Below, in pieces: positions 1-6,818 of a stretch of 24,016 nucleotides of DNA. Location of the stretch: positions 1 through 24,016 of IMG/VR virus record IMGVR_UViG_3300042463_001124. One strand, given 5' to 3'. Under the pieces are notes generated by a model, which had not been told where the DNA came from, searched no databases, and saw nothing but the letters and a program-made list of their open reading frames with translations. This DNA comes from a virus. The translations under genes and the position numbers were made by a program. Position 1 is the stretch's first letter. Every line of letters starts with the position of its first letter.

Positions 1-112
1 CACCTAATACTTTTTTAGTTAAACTACCTATACCTTGTTCCATAATTAAATTTAACCCCATCATTTCTCTGATTCGGTTAACCTCAACTAGTAAATTTCC
101 TTTATTTTTCAT
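1..112 (-). CDS. partial hypothetical protein, N-terminus only (runs off left edge)
   Basis: An ATG at 112 opens a frame that stays open to the window edge, giving 37 residues that start MKNKGNLLVEVNRIREMMGL. It begins 5 bases after the stop of the upstream gene, so it is probably the last visible member of the minus-strand operon that starts at 1920. The N-terminal NRIREMMG piece resembles the C-terminal NEHIQRIKSIMRL of the right-edge gene, and it carries (L/I)-x-E triplets (LVE, IRE, IME). I do not recognise the family and the fold cannot be judged from this fragment. The frame is seen directly; that it is a real gene is inferred from spacing and strand. Confidence 0.6.
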   Translation of the reverse strand, partial: MKNKGNLLVEVNRIREMMGLNLIMEQGIGSLTKKVLG

Positions 113-117
113 ATTTT

Positions 118-744
118 TTAATTTAATTCAACACTAAATGAATCACCATATTCCGGACCTTTACCACCTTCAATACCTTCCTTACCACCTTTATCGTCAA
201 ATCTACGAGATGATACTTCTCTATAATTTTCCATACCCATCCATTTATAGCCATTACAACCAAGACTATCACTTCCTAGATATTGTGATTCAGTTCCAGT
301 TTTTGTATAATACCCAGCCATTCTTATATTTTTTGGTTCGACATATTTACCGTCTTTTTTAATTGAAAAACAAGCTTTATAGTCAAGTCCATCTAGCTTA
401 AAAGACCTTACACTATTCTCAACACATTTGTCAATAAAGGAGTTAAAATAGTCTAACTGACAACTATCAATTTCATTTTTTTTAGTGAATTTTTGTTGAC
501 AAGGTTTTAAATAGGGCCATGATTTTTGTATTAGCTCAATATTATTACCATAATAACTTTTTGTTGATGAACATTTTGTCCTTGATGTAACTTCTGTTGT
601 TTTTGGTAAAACCAAATCAAGACCGTCAGCACCCTTTTCAATAATATAATCTAGTACATTATTTTTATTTTCAGACAAAGTCTTTCTTGAGTCATATTTC
701 ATACCCAATAATATTTTTTCAATATTTTTATTTAAATCCATCAT
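118..744 (-). CDS. hypothetical Cys-rich protein, 208 aa, C-terminal ELN motif
   Basis: The start is the first of two adjacent ATGs, one base after the upstream stop, so it is probably translationally coupled. The N-terminus contains KILLGMKYDSRKTLSENKNN, with the LSEN core seen in the signal of other proteins here. The middle (about residues 58-125) has six Cys, which would suit disulfides if the protein is exported. The C-terminus is Gly/Lys-rich and ends in DSFSVELN. The upstream neighbour ends in DDSFTLELN, so the two share a C-terminal tag although their bodies look unrelated. I do not recognise the domain. A virion-associated role is only inferred from context. Confidence 0.75.
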   Translation of the reverse strand: MMDLNKNIEKILLGMKYDSRKTLSENKNNVLDYIIEKGADGLDLVLPKTTEVTSRTKCSSTKSYYGNNIELIQKSWPYLKPCQQKFTKKNEIDSCQLDYFNSFIDKCVENSVRSFKLDGLDYKACFSIKKDGKYVEPKNIRMAGYYTKTGTESQYLGSDSLGCNGYKWMGMENYREVSSRRFDDKGGKEGIEGGKGPEYGDSFSVELN

Positions 745-745
745 A

Positions 746-1675
746 TTAGTTTAATTCTAGAGTAAAACTATCATCTTTACTTTTATTATTAGTATTTGGA
801 GTTAAGATATTAGTACTCCCAAAGTCACTTTTTTTACCACCGTCAACACCTAAATCTGTGCCTTGTTTTTCTGTTGTTTTTGAGTCATTCGGTTTATTTG
901 TTGACCCCTTTGTCCCGGTAATTTCAATGTCACCCAAATCCATACTCAATTCTTTTTCTTTTGGTTTTGGTGTTTGTTTTTTTATTTGTTGTTGTTGTGT
1001 TGTTTTTGTTCTAACTGACAACCATTTATCCGTTGACCAATTATAATAACCACGTTCTCCAATAATATTATTTGTATTACAAGCGTCATAGTAAATTCTT
1101 TTACCACCATCACTACCCATACCTTGAGGTGTCGGGCCCCATTCACCACATTGGAAATACAAATAAAATAAATCTTTTGATCCTTGTGAGATTAGGAATG
1201 GTGCGGTTTTATTTAAAGAACTTAAACTTTTTTTACTATCTGAAATACAGTTTGTTATTTCTTTATTTTGGAAATACATATTTTCATTTGACCTTGAATA
1301 ACTTGATAATGATGCGTAGCACATTGAGTATATTCTACCACCTAACGTTGTTTTGTCGGATCCTAAATCTTGGTAATATTTTACGGTGGCGTTTGGGTCA
1401 TTTGTATTTAAAAAAACTTTTGTTAGTGCATCACCAAATGTTTGTTTAATTTCACCATAAAAAGTTAATGGTGAGCCTTTAATATCAACAGTTTTTGTTA
1501 ACGGTTGACAACCATTAAGTTCTTTTTTACCAGGAACATCAGGACAGTTATCATTTTTATCCAAAACACCATCACGATCACGATCTTGTTCTAAAATAAT
1601 TTTTTTATCTTCATAAAGAACTTTCTTTACAATTTTAATTATATCATTTTCCGTTAATGTAATTATTCTACTCAT
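746..1675 (-). CDS. hypothetical protein with TEN signal and thrombospondin type-3 calcium repeat, 309 aa
   Basis: The N-terminus MSRIITLTENDIIKIVKKVL is a clear copy of the recurrent signal, followed by LYED and ILEQ as possible (L/I)-x-E cleavage sites. Residues 31-56 (DRDRDGVLDKNDNCPDVPGK and the next few) form a thrombospondin type-3 repeat, a Ca2+-binding motif known from OmpA-type and secreted Bacteroidota proteins. Residues 60-220 are an unrecognised domain with several Cys. The tail (about 225-309) is low-complexity Thr/Lys/Gly-rich and ends in DSFTLELN, as in the next gene. The start overlaps the upstream stop by 4 bases (ATGA). Function unknown; calcium binding follows from the repeat family. 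Confidence 0.8.
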   Translation of the reverse strand: MSRIITLTENDIIKIVKKVLYEDKKIILEQDRDRDGVLDKNDNCPDVPGKKELNGCQPLTKTVDIKGSPLTFYGEIKQTFGDALTKVFLNTNDPNATVKYYQDLGSDKTTLGGRIYSMCYASLSSYSRSNENMYFQNKEITNCISDSKKSLSSLNKTAPFLISQGSKDLFYLYFQCGEWGPTPQGMGSDGGKRIYYDACNTNNIIGERGYYNWSTDKWLSVRTKTTQQQQIKKQTPKPKEKELSMDLGDIEITGTKGSTNKPNDSKTTEKQGTDLGVDGGKKSDFGSTNILTPNTNNKSKDDSFTLELN

Positions 1676-1920
1676 AAAAGTGTATTTGCTTTTCCTCTTG
1701 TGATTTTATATAGTGACGACCAAGTAACTTTATCATCGATTGTATTTGCAACACTTCTTGTTAAACCGGTTTCCCACTTTGTAACAGTTGGGTACGCGGC
1801 CCCACCTCCTCCTCCTCCTCCACCACCTGCGGCTGGAGCATCTTGTTCACCTAATTCACCATCAACATCACTATTAAAGGTATATTTTTCCATTAAACCA
1901 ATTAGTTCTTCAAGTTGCAT
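1672..1920 (-). CDS. small hypothetical protein with nine-Gly linker and two W/TR-AN repeats, 82 aa
   Basis: First gene of the minus-strand unit, with a TATTTAT box 13 bases upstream of the ATG. The N-terminal helix MQLEELIGLMEKYTF is followed by an acidic stretch, then a run of nine Gly (about residues 33-41). After the Gly run come two imperfect copies of one motif: TKWETGLTRSVANTI and TWSSLYKITRGKANTL (W, then TR, then AN). The Gly run is encoded by a GGA/GGT microsatellite. The layout, an N-terminal helix, a flexible linker and paired Trp motifs, suggests a small structural or linker protein, but I do not recognise a family. Confidence 0.7.
   Translation of the reverse strand: MQLEELIGLMEKYTFNSDVDGELGEQDAPAAGGGGGGGGGAAYPTVTKWETGLTRSVANTIDDKVTWSSLYKITRGKANTLL
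1805..1830. repeat. CCT trinucleotide microsatellite (poly-Gly codons on minus strand)
   Basis: Five perfect CCT units are followed by CCA, CCA and CCT on the plus strand. On the minus strand they encode most of the nine-Gly run of the 82-residue protein. Slippage would change linker length in frame. On the minus strand the run resembles a Shine-Dalgarno sequence but lies inside a gene. Confidence 0.8.
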
Positions 1921-1933
1921 AAATTATTTCTTT

Positions 1934-1940
1934 ATAAATA
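1934..1940 (-). promoter_or_regulatory. TATTTAT box upstream of 1920 gene
   Basis: Reads TATTTAT in the gene direction, 13 bases before the ATG at 1920. It is one of a family of identical boxes before transcription units in this window and is the proposed phage promoter element. It lies next to the divergent host-type promoter of the lipoprotein gene. Confidence 0.5.
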
Positions 1941-1941
1941 G

Positions 1942-1970
1942 TTGTAGGTTTAAAAAAAATACTATCTTTG
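1942..1970 (+). promoter_or_regulatory. Bacteroidota-type promoter (TTG / TAnnTTTG) for lipoprotein gene
   Basis: TTG at 1942-1944 and TATCTTTG at 1963-1970 are separated by 18 bases. This matches the Bacteroidota primary sigma consensus (-33 TTG, -7 TAnnTTTG). The ATG follows at 1992, leaving a short leader. The motif is seen directly; its activity is inferred. Confidence 0.75.
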
Positions 1971-1991
1971 TAGATATATAAATAATACAAT

Positions 1992-2495
1992 ATGAAAACC
2001 ATTTTTAAACTTTTTATTCTTTTAATTTCTTTAAGTTCTTGTGTTAAGTATACACAACCAAAACTTTTATCTTTGAGTGGTGAATATCGTATTGATAAAA
2101 TCACATATGAACAAACAGATAATAGTTCATCACCACAATCTATGGTTTTCTATCCTGGTGACTTGTATGTTAACCCAAATGATATTTCACCATTTGATTC
2201 AATCCCTATTGGATTTTTCAAATTACATATGGATTATGTACAAATTAGATTTTCACCAAGTCCAATGCCAGATGGTTCAACTGTTTGGAATAAAGCTTAC
2301 TTTTATAATGTTGTTGGTGAAACAAACACAGCTTTAGGTAATTTAATTATTGAATTTGAAGGAACAAGAAAAGTTTTTCACATAATTGAAGATGGTGCTG
2401 AAACTTTGGTTTTACGTTCAACAGGACAGTGGGCTTATGGTTCATCTGGTCCAAATGAATCAATAACACTATTTTTAACAAGAGTAGGTCCGTAA
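1992..2495 (+). CDS. secreted lipoprotein of unknown function, 167 aa
   Basis: The N-terminus MKTIFKLFILLISLSSC is a typical type II signal peptide with lipobox LSSC; cleavage before Cys17 and lipid attachment would place the protein in the host envelope. The mature part looks beta-rich (repeated FKLHMDYVQIRF and LIIEFEG-type strands, Gly/Ser/Pro turns) and ends in SITLFLTRVGP, much like small beta-barrel or lipocalin-like lipoproteins of Flavobacteria. It is a single-gene plus-strand unit between two minus-strand operons, with its own host-type promoter and terminator. No signal of the TES type is present. A phage lipoprotein in the host envelope could act in superinfection exclusion, but this is speculation. 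Confidence 0.85.
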   Translation: MKTIFKLFILLISLSSCVKYTQPKLLSLSGEYRIDKITYEQTDNSSSPQSMVFYPGDLYVNPNDISPFDSIPIGFFKLHMDYVQIRFSPSPMPDGSTVWNKAYFYNVVGETNTALGNLIIEFEGTRKVFHIIEDGAETLVLRSTGQWAYGSSGPNESITLFLTRVGP

Positions 2496-2513
2496 GAAAT
2501 TACGGACTTTTTT
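2488..2513 (+). terminator. intrinsic terminator after lipoprotein gene
   Basis: An 8-bp perfect stem, GTCCGTAA / TTACGGAC with a GAAA loop, is followed by six T. The stop codon of the lipoprotein (2493-2495) lies inside the left arm. The T tract runs into the 3' end of the convergent minus-strand gene. Confidence 0.9.
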
Positions 2514-2814
2514 ATATTACCTCAACTTTTGGTAATTTGTCTGTATGTACAATATAATATTCATTTAAAAAAGACAATAATAAATCCTCATCTATTGATT
2601 GAAAATCTGAATCGTCTTCGTCAAAATCGTCATCATCAAAATTAAAAAAATCTGTACTTTCTTGTATTAAATTGTAACCAAACTCTTTTGATTCGTCCAA
2701 GTTAATAACATCATTTCTAATTTCATCTTCAGAATCGGTTGTAAGCCTAAATGAAACTTCAACCCTTTTTGTATCTTCGTATAAGTAGTAAGAAACAATT
2801 TCTTGTATTTCCAT
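2512..2814 (-). CDS. small acidic hypothetical protein, 100 aa
   Basis: I start it at the ATG at 2814, one base after the stop of the upstream gene (MEIQEIVSYYLYEDTKRVEV). An in-frame TTG at 2850 would extend it into the upstream gene and is less likely. The N-terminal IQEIVSYYLYED resembles the helix part of the recurrent signal. The sequence is very acidic with an Asp-rich run around residues 60-70. I do not recognise a domain. It is the last gene of the unit 2512-3736. Confidence 0.75.
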   Translation of the reverse strand: MEIQEIVSYYLYEDTKRVEVSFRLTTDSEDEIRNDVINLDESKEFGYNLIQESTDFFNFDDDDFDEDDSDFQSIDEDLLLSFLNEYYIVHTDKLPKVEVI

Positions 2815-2815
2815 T

Positions 2816-3424
2816 TTAGTTATATTTCTTAAATCTTTTAAACATATCAAGTGATTCGTTTAATTTTTCCATAAGATTAGGTAGCTCTTCATCATCAACC
2901 TCATCTTTAAAACTATCACCAGTAACTTCATAATTCATTGGGCCAGCCAAGTCTTCTTCAAAGTCTCTATCAATATCATATTCATAGTCTTCACCTATCT
3001 CATCAAAATCAATTACAATACCCAAAGAATCTTCATCCTCATCGTCATTTTTTAGACCAAGTGAAACGTATTCATCCTCATCTTCCTCATCATCACCATA
3101 ATACGGATCATACATACTTCTGTCTTTATAATCATCACTTTGTCCGTGTAAATCAACAGTTCCACCTTTTAAATCTGTAGGACCATCACCGATTCTATCT
3201 CTTCTATCAATGTCTTCGTTGATATTCATATTCGTATATGATTTAACTTCACCTTTGTTGTTTACAGTAATACCACCTTTATCATTTGCAAAGTCTTGTA
3301 CATATAAAGGTTGTGTATTTGGTTGTTGACCATATTGTGTTACATAACCGTCATAAATTGTTTTATGTTTATCTAAAATGTCATTTTTTTCTGCTTGTGA
3401 CATTTTGAAAAAGTATTGTGCCAT
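2816..3424 (-). CDS. acidic hypothetical protein with S-x-x-EK-x-x-IL-x-x-H N-terminus, 202 aa
   Basis: The N-terminus MAQYFFKMSQAEKNDILDKH is a version of the second signal type (EK..IL..H) also found at 15551 and 16520. Residues 34-75 (LYVQDFANDKGGITVNNKGE onwards, up to NINED) look like a conserved linker. Residues 105-180 are extremely Asp/Glu-rich and probably disordered. The C-terminus LNESLDMFKRFKKYN is an amphipathic basic helix. It lies between the DUF4314-like gene and the 100-residue acidic gene, all close-packed. An acidic body with a basic tail would suit a scaffold, core or DNA-displacing virion protein, but no family was recognised. Confidence 0.8.
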   Translation of the reverse strand: MAQYFFKMSQAEKNDILDKHKTIYDGYVTQYGQQPNTQPLYVQDFANDKGGITVNNKGEVKSYTNMNINEDIDRRDRIGDGPTDLKGGTVDLHGQSDDYKDRSMYDPYYGDDEEDEDEYVSLGLKNDDEDEDSLGIVIDFDEIGEDYEYDIDRDFEEDLAGPMNYEVTGDSFKDEVDDEELPNLMEKLNESLDMFKRFKKYN

Positions 3425-3427
3425 ATC

Positions 3428-3736
3428 TTATTTTTTTATTTCTTTTATTATTGCTCTTTTTGTTGTAAAGAACATAAAACCCTCATTTAGTGTTTCTTCG
3501 TCATCACCTTCTTTTTCAACCTTTCTCCATTGGTCAACACCTTCAAGAAGTGCCAAACTTGATCCACTATCCCATTTAACATAGTAAACATTACTACCTT
3601 GTACATTACTTACAGATTTAACAACACCTGTTGTTCCTGCCTTTACTGGTGAAAATTGGTCATCCATATTAACACAAACTACTTCGTCACCAACACTAAG
3701 TGGTGCGTTTTTTAAATATTTTACTCTCTTTGCCAT
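3428..3736 (-). CDS. DUF4314-like SH3/KOW-fold small protein, 102 aa
   Basis: Residues 13-75 (VGDEVVCVNMDDQF, GTTGVVKSV, YVKWDSGSSLALLEGVDQWR) show the DUF4314 pattern: GD.V..V.MDD...P...GT.G.V followed by V.WD.G.SLAL..GVD.W. These are small SH3-like beta barrels found in phages and plasmids; their role is not established. A short helical tail, LNEGFMFFTTKRAIIKEIKK, follows and resembles the signal helix placed at the C-terminus. It is the first gene of its unit, with a TATTTAT box 6 bases upstream. Confidence 0.75.
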   Translation of the reverse strand: MAKRVKYLKNAPLSVGDEVVCVNMDDQFSPVKAGTTGVVKSVSNVQGSNVYYVKWDSGSSLALLEGVDQWRKVEKEGDDEETLNEGFMFFTTKRAIIKEIKK

Positions 3737-3742
3737 ACAAAT

Positions 3743-3764
3743 ATAAATATAGCGAAATATTTAT
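3743..3764. promoter_or_regulatory. divergent pair of TATTTAT boxes
   Basis: A 33-base gap separates two divergent genes. It holds one box for the minus-strand gene (3743-3749, 6 bases from ATG 3736) and one for the plus-strand gene (3758-3764, 5 bases from ATG 3770). There is no room for conventional leaders or Shine-Dalgarno sites. Confidence 0.55.
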
Positions 3765-3769
3765 TTGTT

Positions 3770-4387
3770 ATGAAGATAATAATATCAGAATCTCAATATA
3801 AAAAAATTTTATTAGAAGAAAGACAAAATAGTCTATTAGGTAAACTAAAAGGTCTAAAATCTTTTTTTAAAAAGGTTAGTGAAGAAACAAAAAATCAAGT
3901 TGGTTTGGATTTAAACTTTCTTACAACCTGGGGTGTAACTATTGCAGGTTTTGTAATGCCAGTTTCTGATTTTATTGAGGGTAAATTTCCAGAAATGACC
4001 TCTACTGATTTATCATTAATTGCTACTGGTATAATTTTAACTTACTACCATTCAAATAAAGAAATGTTGGGTAAGGTTTTAAATAAGATAAAAGAAAAAG
4101 AACTTGTTTTTGAATTTGATAGTGCTTTAAAGGTTGCAGATAAATTAAAAAATGTTTTTTTGTCTTTCGTTGAAAGTTTAGCAATACCAACTTCTAAAAT
4201 ATCAAATATGTTAGCTTACACATTTTTAATTCCGATATTACCTGAATTATATGAAGCGGCGCAATCTGGAAGTTCTATTGATGTAAAAGAAATGGTTGTG
4301 CGTAGTCTTGCTTTTTTAGCTGTTAGTTTTGGTGGTAATTTTGTAAAAAGATTGATGATGGAAATAGTAAAAAGGTTTAAATCTTAA
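3770..4387 (+). CDS. polytopic membrane protein with TES signal, 205 aa
   Basis: It starts MKIIISESQYKKILLEERQN, a clear copy of the recurrent signal with ISE and LLE triplets. Hydrophobic segments lie at about residues 50-66, 80-94, 146-160 and 176-193, separated by charged helices, and the tail is basic (KRLMMEIVKRFKS). The size and membrane layout would suit a holin, a spanin-like helper or an injected channel protein, but no family was recognised. It is a one-gene plus-strand unit with a box 5 bases upstream and a 4-base convergent overlap with the next minus-strand gene. Having the same signal as soluble enzymes here argues against the signal being an ordinary export peptide. Confidence 0.8.
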   Translation: MKIIISESQYKKILLEERQNSLLGKLKGLKSFFKKVSEETKNQVGLDLNFLTTWGVTIAGFVMPVSDFIEGKFPEMTSTDLSLIATGIILTYYHSNKEMLGKVLNKIKEKELVFEFDSALKVADKLKNVFLSFVESLAIPTSKISNMLAYTFLIPILPELYEAAQSGSSIDVKEMVVRSLAFLAVSFGGNFVKRLMMEIVKRFKS

Positions 4388-4788
4388 TACTCTTCTCCCG
4401 CATCATAAAAAATTCCAAATGTTAGTTCTTGAAATTCATTCCTCCAAATTTTACAATCATAAAATAATACACCCCTAAGAGAACTTTGATTACTTTTTAA
4501 CTCTAATTTTGGTGAAATATAAAAACTACAAGCATTTTCTAATTTATTTTTTATTTCTAAAATAGTTTCACTAATTAATTGTGGTTCAAAATCACATTCA
4601 TCACATACAACATCATTTAATCTAAGACTAAATACAATTTCAGAAACATCACCGTTATCAAATTCGTAAAATTCATCAACTTCGAATTTAATATTATTAA
4701 CACCATATTCTGATATTAGACCAGATCTTGATAAAATAACATTTTTTATTTTTTCAACTTTAGCTGTATATTGTGGTGGAACTCTCAT
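4384..4788 (-). CDS. hypothetical protein, 134 aa
   Basis: It begins MRVPPQYTAKVEKIKNVILS; the start ATG overlaps the stop of the upstream metallopeptidase by 4 bases (ATGA), so the two are probably translated together. The body alternates acidic loops and beta-like strands (VSEIVFSLRLNDVVCDECDF, SFYISPKLELK), with a DVVCDEC motif around residue 75. I do not recognise a family. Its tight coupling to the HExxH protein suggests a partner or accessory role, which is inference. Confidence 0.75.
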   Translation of the reverse strand: MRVPPQYTAKVEKIKNVILSRSGLISEYGVNNIKFEVDEFYEFDNGDVSEIVFSLRLNDVVCDECDFEPQLISETILEIKNKLENACSFYISPKLELKSNQSSLRGVLFYDCKIWRNEFQELTFGIFYDAGEEY

Positions 4789-5384
4789 TTTTTATAATTT
4801 AATATTTTACTTATAACATCTTGTGCTTGTTCGTCTGTAAGTCTATGAACATCCCCATGTGTTTTAAACCACCTTTTAACAACAACATCCATTGGTGTTT
4901 TTGTTATTTTTGCCAGTCGTTTAAAACCAAAAACTTGAGCATCAAGTTCGTGTGGTTGTGTGTAATATTTATATGGGTCCTTTTCTTCTGGACCATCCAA
5001 ATTAAATGTACCTTTTACTTTTTGGTCAATATGTCTTATTTCGTGAGCGATAACCTCGTTTAATTCACCAACCAAATCATAGGTCATTCTTGTTTTATTA
5101 TTTGGGTTATATTCAATAGTTACTTCAATTATATCTTCATTATGGTAGTAATTAGCATTTACCTTAAAACTTTCTAAATCTTCATTTTGTTCTAATACAA
5201 CTTCCACAACAAAAGCTTCCCCTAAATTTGGAAACTCATAAAAATCATTTTCCTCGTCATAATAATTAGGAAGATAAAACTCACCTTCGTCTTCATCCTT
5301 ATATAATTTTATAATATCTTTAACAACAGCACGAATAACATCCCTTCTTCTACCGTCTTCCAAAATTAAATTTTTAAATCTCAT
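4785..5384 (-). CDS. putative phage zinc metallopeptidase (HExxH), 199 aa
   Basis: Residues 106-120 read GELNEVIAHEIRHID, with the zinc-binding motif H114-E115-x-x-H118. A conserved stretch about 27 residues later, YTQPHELDAQVFGFKR (141-156), offers Glu146 or His145 as a possible third ligand. The arrangement is that of gluzincin-like minimal proteases. The N-terminus MRFKNLILEDGRRRDVIRAV has an ILE-D site and a helix resembling the signal class. Residues 30-100 are acidic and may be a prodomain. First gene of a two-gene unit with a box 4 bases upstream. Candidate roles are virion-protein maturation, cell-wall or host-protein cleavage; the sequence does not decide between them. Confidence 0.75.
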   Translation of the reverse strand: MRFKNLILEDGRRRDVIRAVVKDIIKLYKDEDEGEFYLPNYYDEENDFYEFPNLGEAFVVEVVLEQNEDLESFKVNANYYHNEDIIEVTIEYNPNNKTRMTYDLVGELNEVIAHEIRHIDQKVKGTFNLDGPEEKDPYKYYTQPHELDAQVFGFKRLAKITKTPMDVVVKRWFKTHGDVHRLTDEQAQDVISKILNYKK

Positions 5385-5388
5385 AATA

Positions 5389-5395
5389 ATAAATA
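5389..5395 (-). promoter_or_regulatory. TATTTAT box upstream of metallopeptidase
   Basis: Reads GTATTTATTATTATG into the start codon in the gene direction, with only 4 bases between box and ATG (5384). It is among the shortest spacings in the set. Confidence 0.5.
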
Positions 5396-5446
5396 CTTTA
5401 TTTGACTATAAATTAAAATATATCTAATTTTTAATAAAATAAATAA

Positions 5447-5869
5447 ATGGAACTATTAAATTCACATCCAATTAAAAAATCAGACCTAGGTTTCCACGGT
5501 AATTTATTCGGTGGTAAATTACTTGCCTGGATTGATGCTTCAGCTGCCGGATATGCAATGCAGTTATGCGATACACCAAGAATGGTTACGGTGTCTATTG
5601 ATAAGTGTAACTTTGAGAAACCAGCAAGAGAGAGTCAATTACTTAAAATTTATGGGCAACCAGCATATGTTGGTCACACGTCAGTTACATTGTATATGGA
5701 GGCTAGAGCGCATAATGTATATACTGGAAAACAAGTTATAGTTTTAAGAACGAATATAAAATTTGTTCATATCGATGAAGAAGGTAACCCAATTCCAATT
5801 GGGGAAAAAGGAAAAAATAGAATCACAAAATTAATAGAAAAAAATAACGAGGATGAAAAAAATATTTGA
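5447..5869 (+). CDS. acyl-CoA thioesterase, hotdog fold (YciA-like)
   Basis: The 140-residue length and the segment GFHGNLFGGKLLAWIDASAA (residues 15-34) match the central helix of hotdog acyl-CoA hydrolases, with Asp30 in the catalytic position. A second conserved stretch is VGHTSVTLYMEARAHN (about 78-93). The family hydrolyses acyl-CoA to free acid and CoA in the cytoplasm. Its last 17 bases overlap the guaC start, so the two are co-transcribed. No TES signal and no TATTTAT box precede it, and no convincing TAnnTTTG is seen. This is an unusual cargo for a phage; it may alter host lipid or CoA pools. Family assignment is firm, substrate unknown. Confidence 0.9.
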   Translation: MELLNSHPIKKSDLGFHGNLFGGKLLAWIDASAAGYAMQLCDTPRMVTVSIDKCNFEKPARESQLLKIYGQPAYVGHTSVTLYMEARAHNVYTGKQVIVLRTNIKFVHIDEEGNPIPIGEKGKNRITKLIEKNNEDEKNI

Positions 5870-6818
5870 TTTTGATAATATAACATTACTACCAAACTTT
5901 AGTCGTGTTGAGAGTAGAAGTGATTGTGATACAACTTGTGTATTTGGTGGTCATAGGTTTAAACTACCTATTGTTCCTGCAAATATGGAAAGTATTATAG
6001 ATATTAATTTAGCAAAAAAATTAGCAAAAGATGAATATTTTTATATATTACACAGATTTAATATTGATGAGGTTTCTTTTGTGAGAGATATGAAAGAACA
6101 TAATTTAATTTCTTCAATATCTGTTGGTGTAAATGACGATTCGTATAAACTAATTGATGAACTTGTATTAGAAGATTTAATACCACACTTTATCACTGTA
6201 GATATTGCACACGGTCATTCTATTAAAATGAAAAAAATGGTTAAATACATCAAAAATAAAATGCCAGATGTATTTTTAATTGGTGGGAATGTCTGTACAC
6301 CAGAAGCCGTCACTGATTTGGAATCTTGGGGTTGTGACGCTGTTAAATGTGGTATTGGTGGGGGATCCGCTTGCACTACATATCACTCAACTGGTTTTGG
6401 TAATCGTGGTTGGCAGGCGTCAATGATTAAGAAGTGTGTTAAGGTAGCAAAAAAACCAATTATTGCTGACGGCTCAATAAAAGAACATTGTGATATTACA
6501 AAAAGTCTTGTTTTAGGAGCGTCTATGGTTATGGTTGGTGGTATGTTATCTGGATACATAGATTCACCAGGGGACAAACTTAAAAACAAAGTAGACGGTC
6601 ATTTCTACAAAGAATTTTGGGGTAGTGCATCATCTTCACAGTCTGGTAAGACAAATAGAATTGAGGGTATCAGAAAATTAGTACCATATAAAGACGTTTC
6701 TATTTTTGATAAATTAAATGATATTGAGGAATCACTACAAAGTGCAATTTCTTATGCTGGAGGAAATCCAAATACGATTGAGTGTTTAGGTAATGTAAAA
6801 TATGTTACACGTATTTAA
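5853..6818 (+). CDS. guaC: GMP reductase
   Basis: GMP reductase converts GMP to IMP with NADPH, releasing ammonia. The 321 residues form one IMPDH/GMPR TIM barrel with no CBS insert, which fits GMP reductase (about 325-345) rather than IMP dehydrogenase (about 480-500). Key segments are LPIVPANMES (38-47), VDIAHGHS (116-123), the phosphate and catalytic loop GIGGGSACTTYHSTGFG (167-183) with Cys174 as nucleophile, IIADGSIK (203-210), and a C-terminal flap with FWGSASSSQSGK and EGIRKLVPYK as in the Gram-positive GuaC type. Translationally coupled to the thioesterase; its end overlaps the convergent LDT-like gene by 4 bases. In a phage it would rebalance purine pools for DNA synthesis. Confidence 0.93.
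   Translation: MKKIFDFDNITLLPNFSRVESRSDCDTTCVFGGHRFKLPIVPANMESIIDINLAKKLAKDEYFYILHRFNIDEVSFVRDMKEHNLISSISVGVNDDSYKLIDELVLEDLIPHFITVDIAHGHSIKMKKMVKYIKNKMPDVFLIGGNVCTPEAVTDLESWGCDAVKCGIGGGSACTTYHSTGFGNRGWQASMIKKCVKVAKKPIIADGSIKEHCDITKSLVLGASMVMVGGMLSGYIDSPGDKLKNKVDGHFYKEFWGSASSSQSGKTNRIEGIRKLVPYKDVSIFDKLNDIEESLQSAISYAGGNPNTIECLGNVKYVTRI

Noticed and set aside
1805-1830. Strong Shine-Dalgarno-like GGAGG run on the minus strand
   Set aside because: It lies within a gene as Gly codons, with no start codon at a proper distance, and other genes here do not use such sites.
1700-1981. Plus-strand frame with a poly-Pro run
   Set aside because: It is the antisense of the poly-Gly gene and extends over its promoter region.
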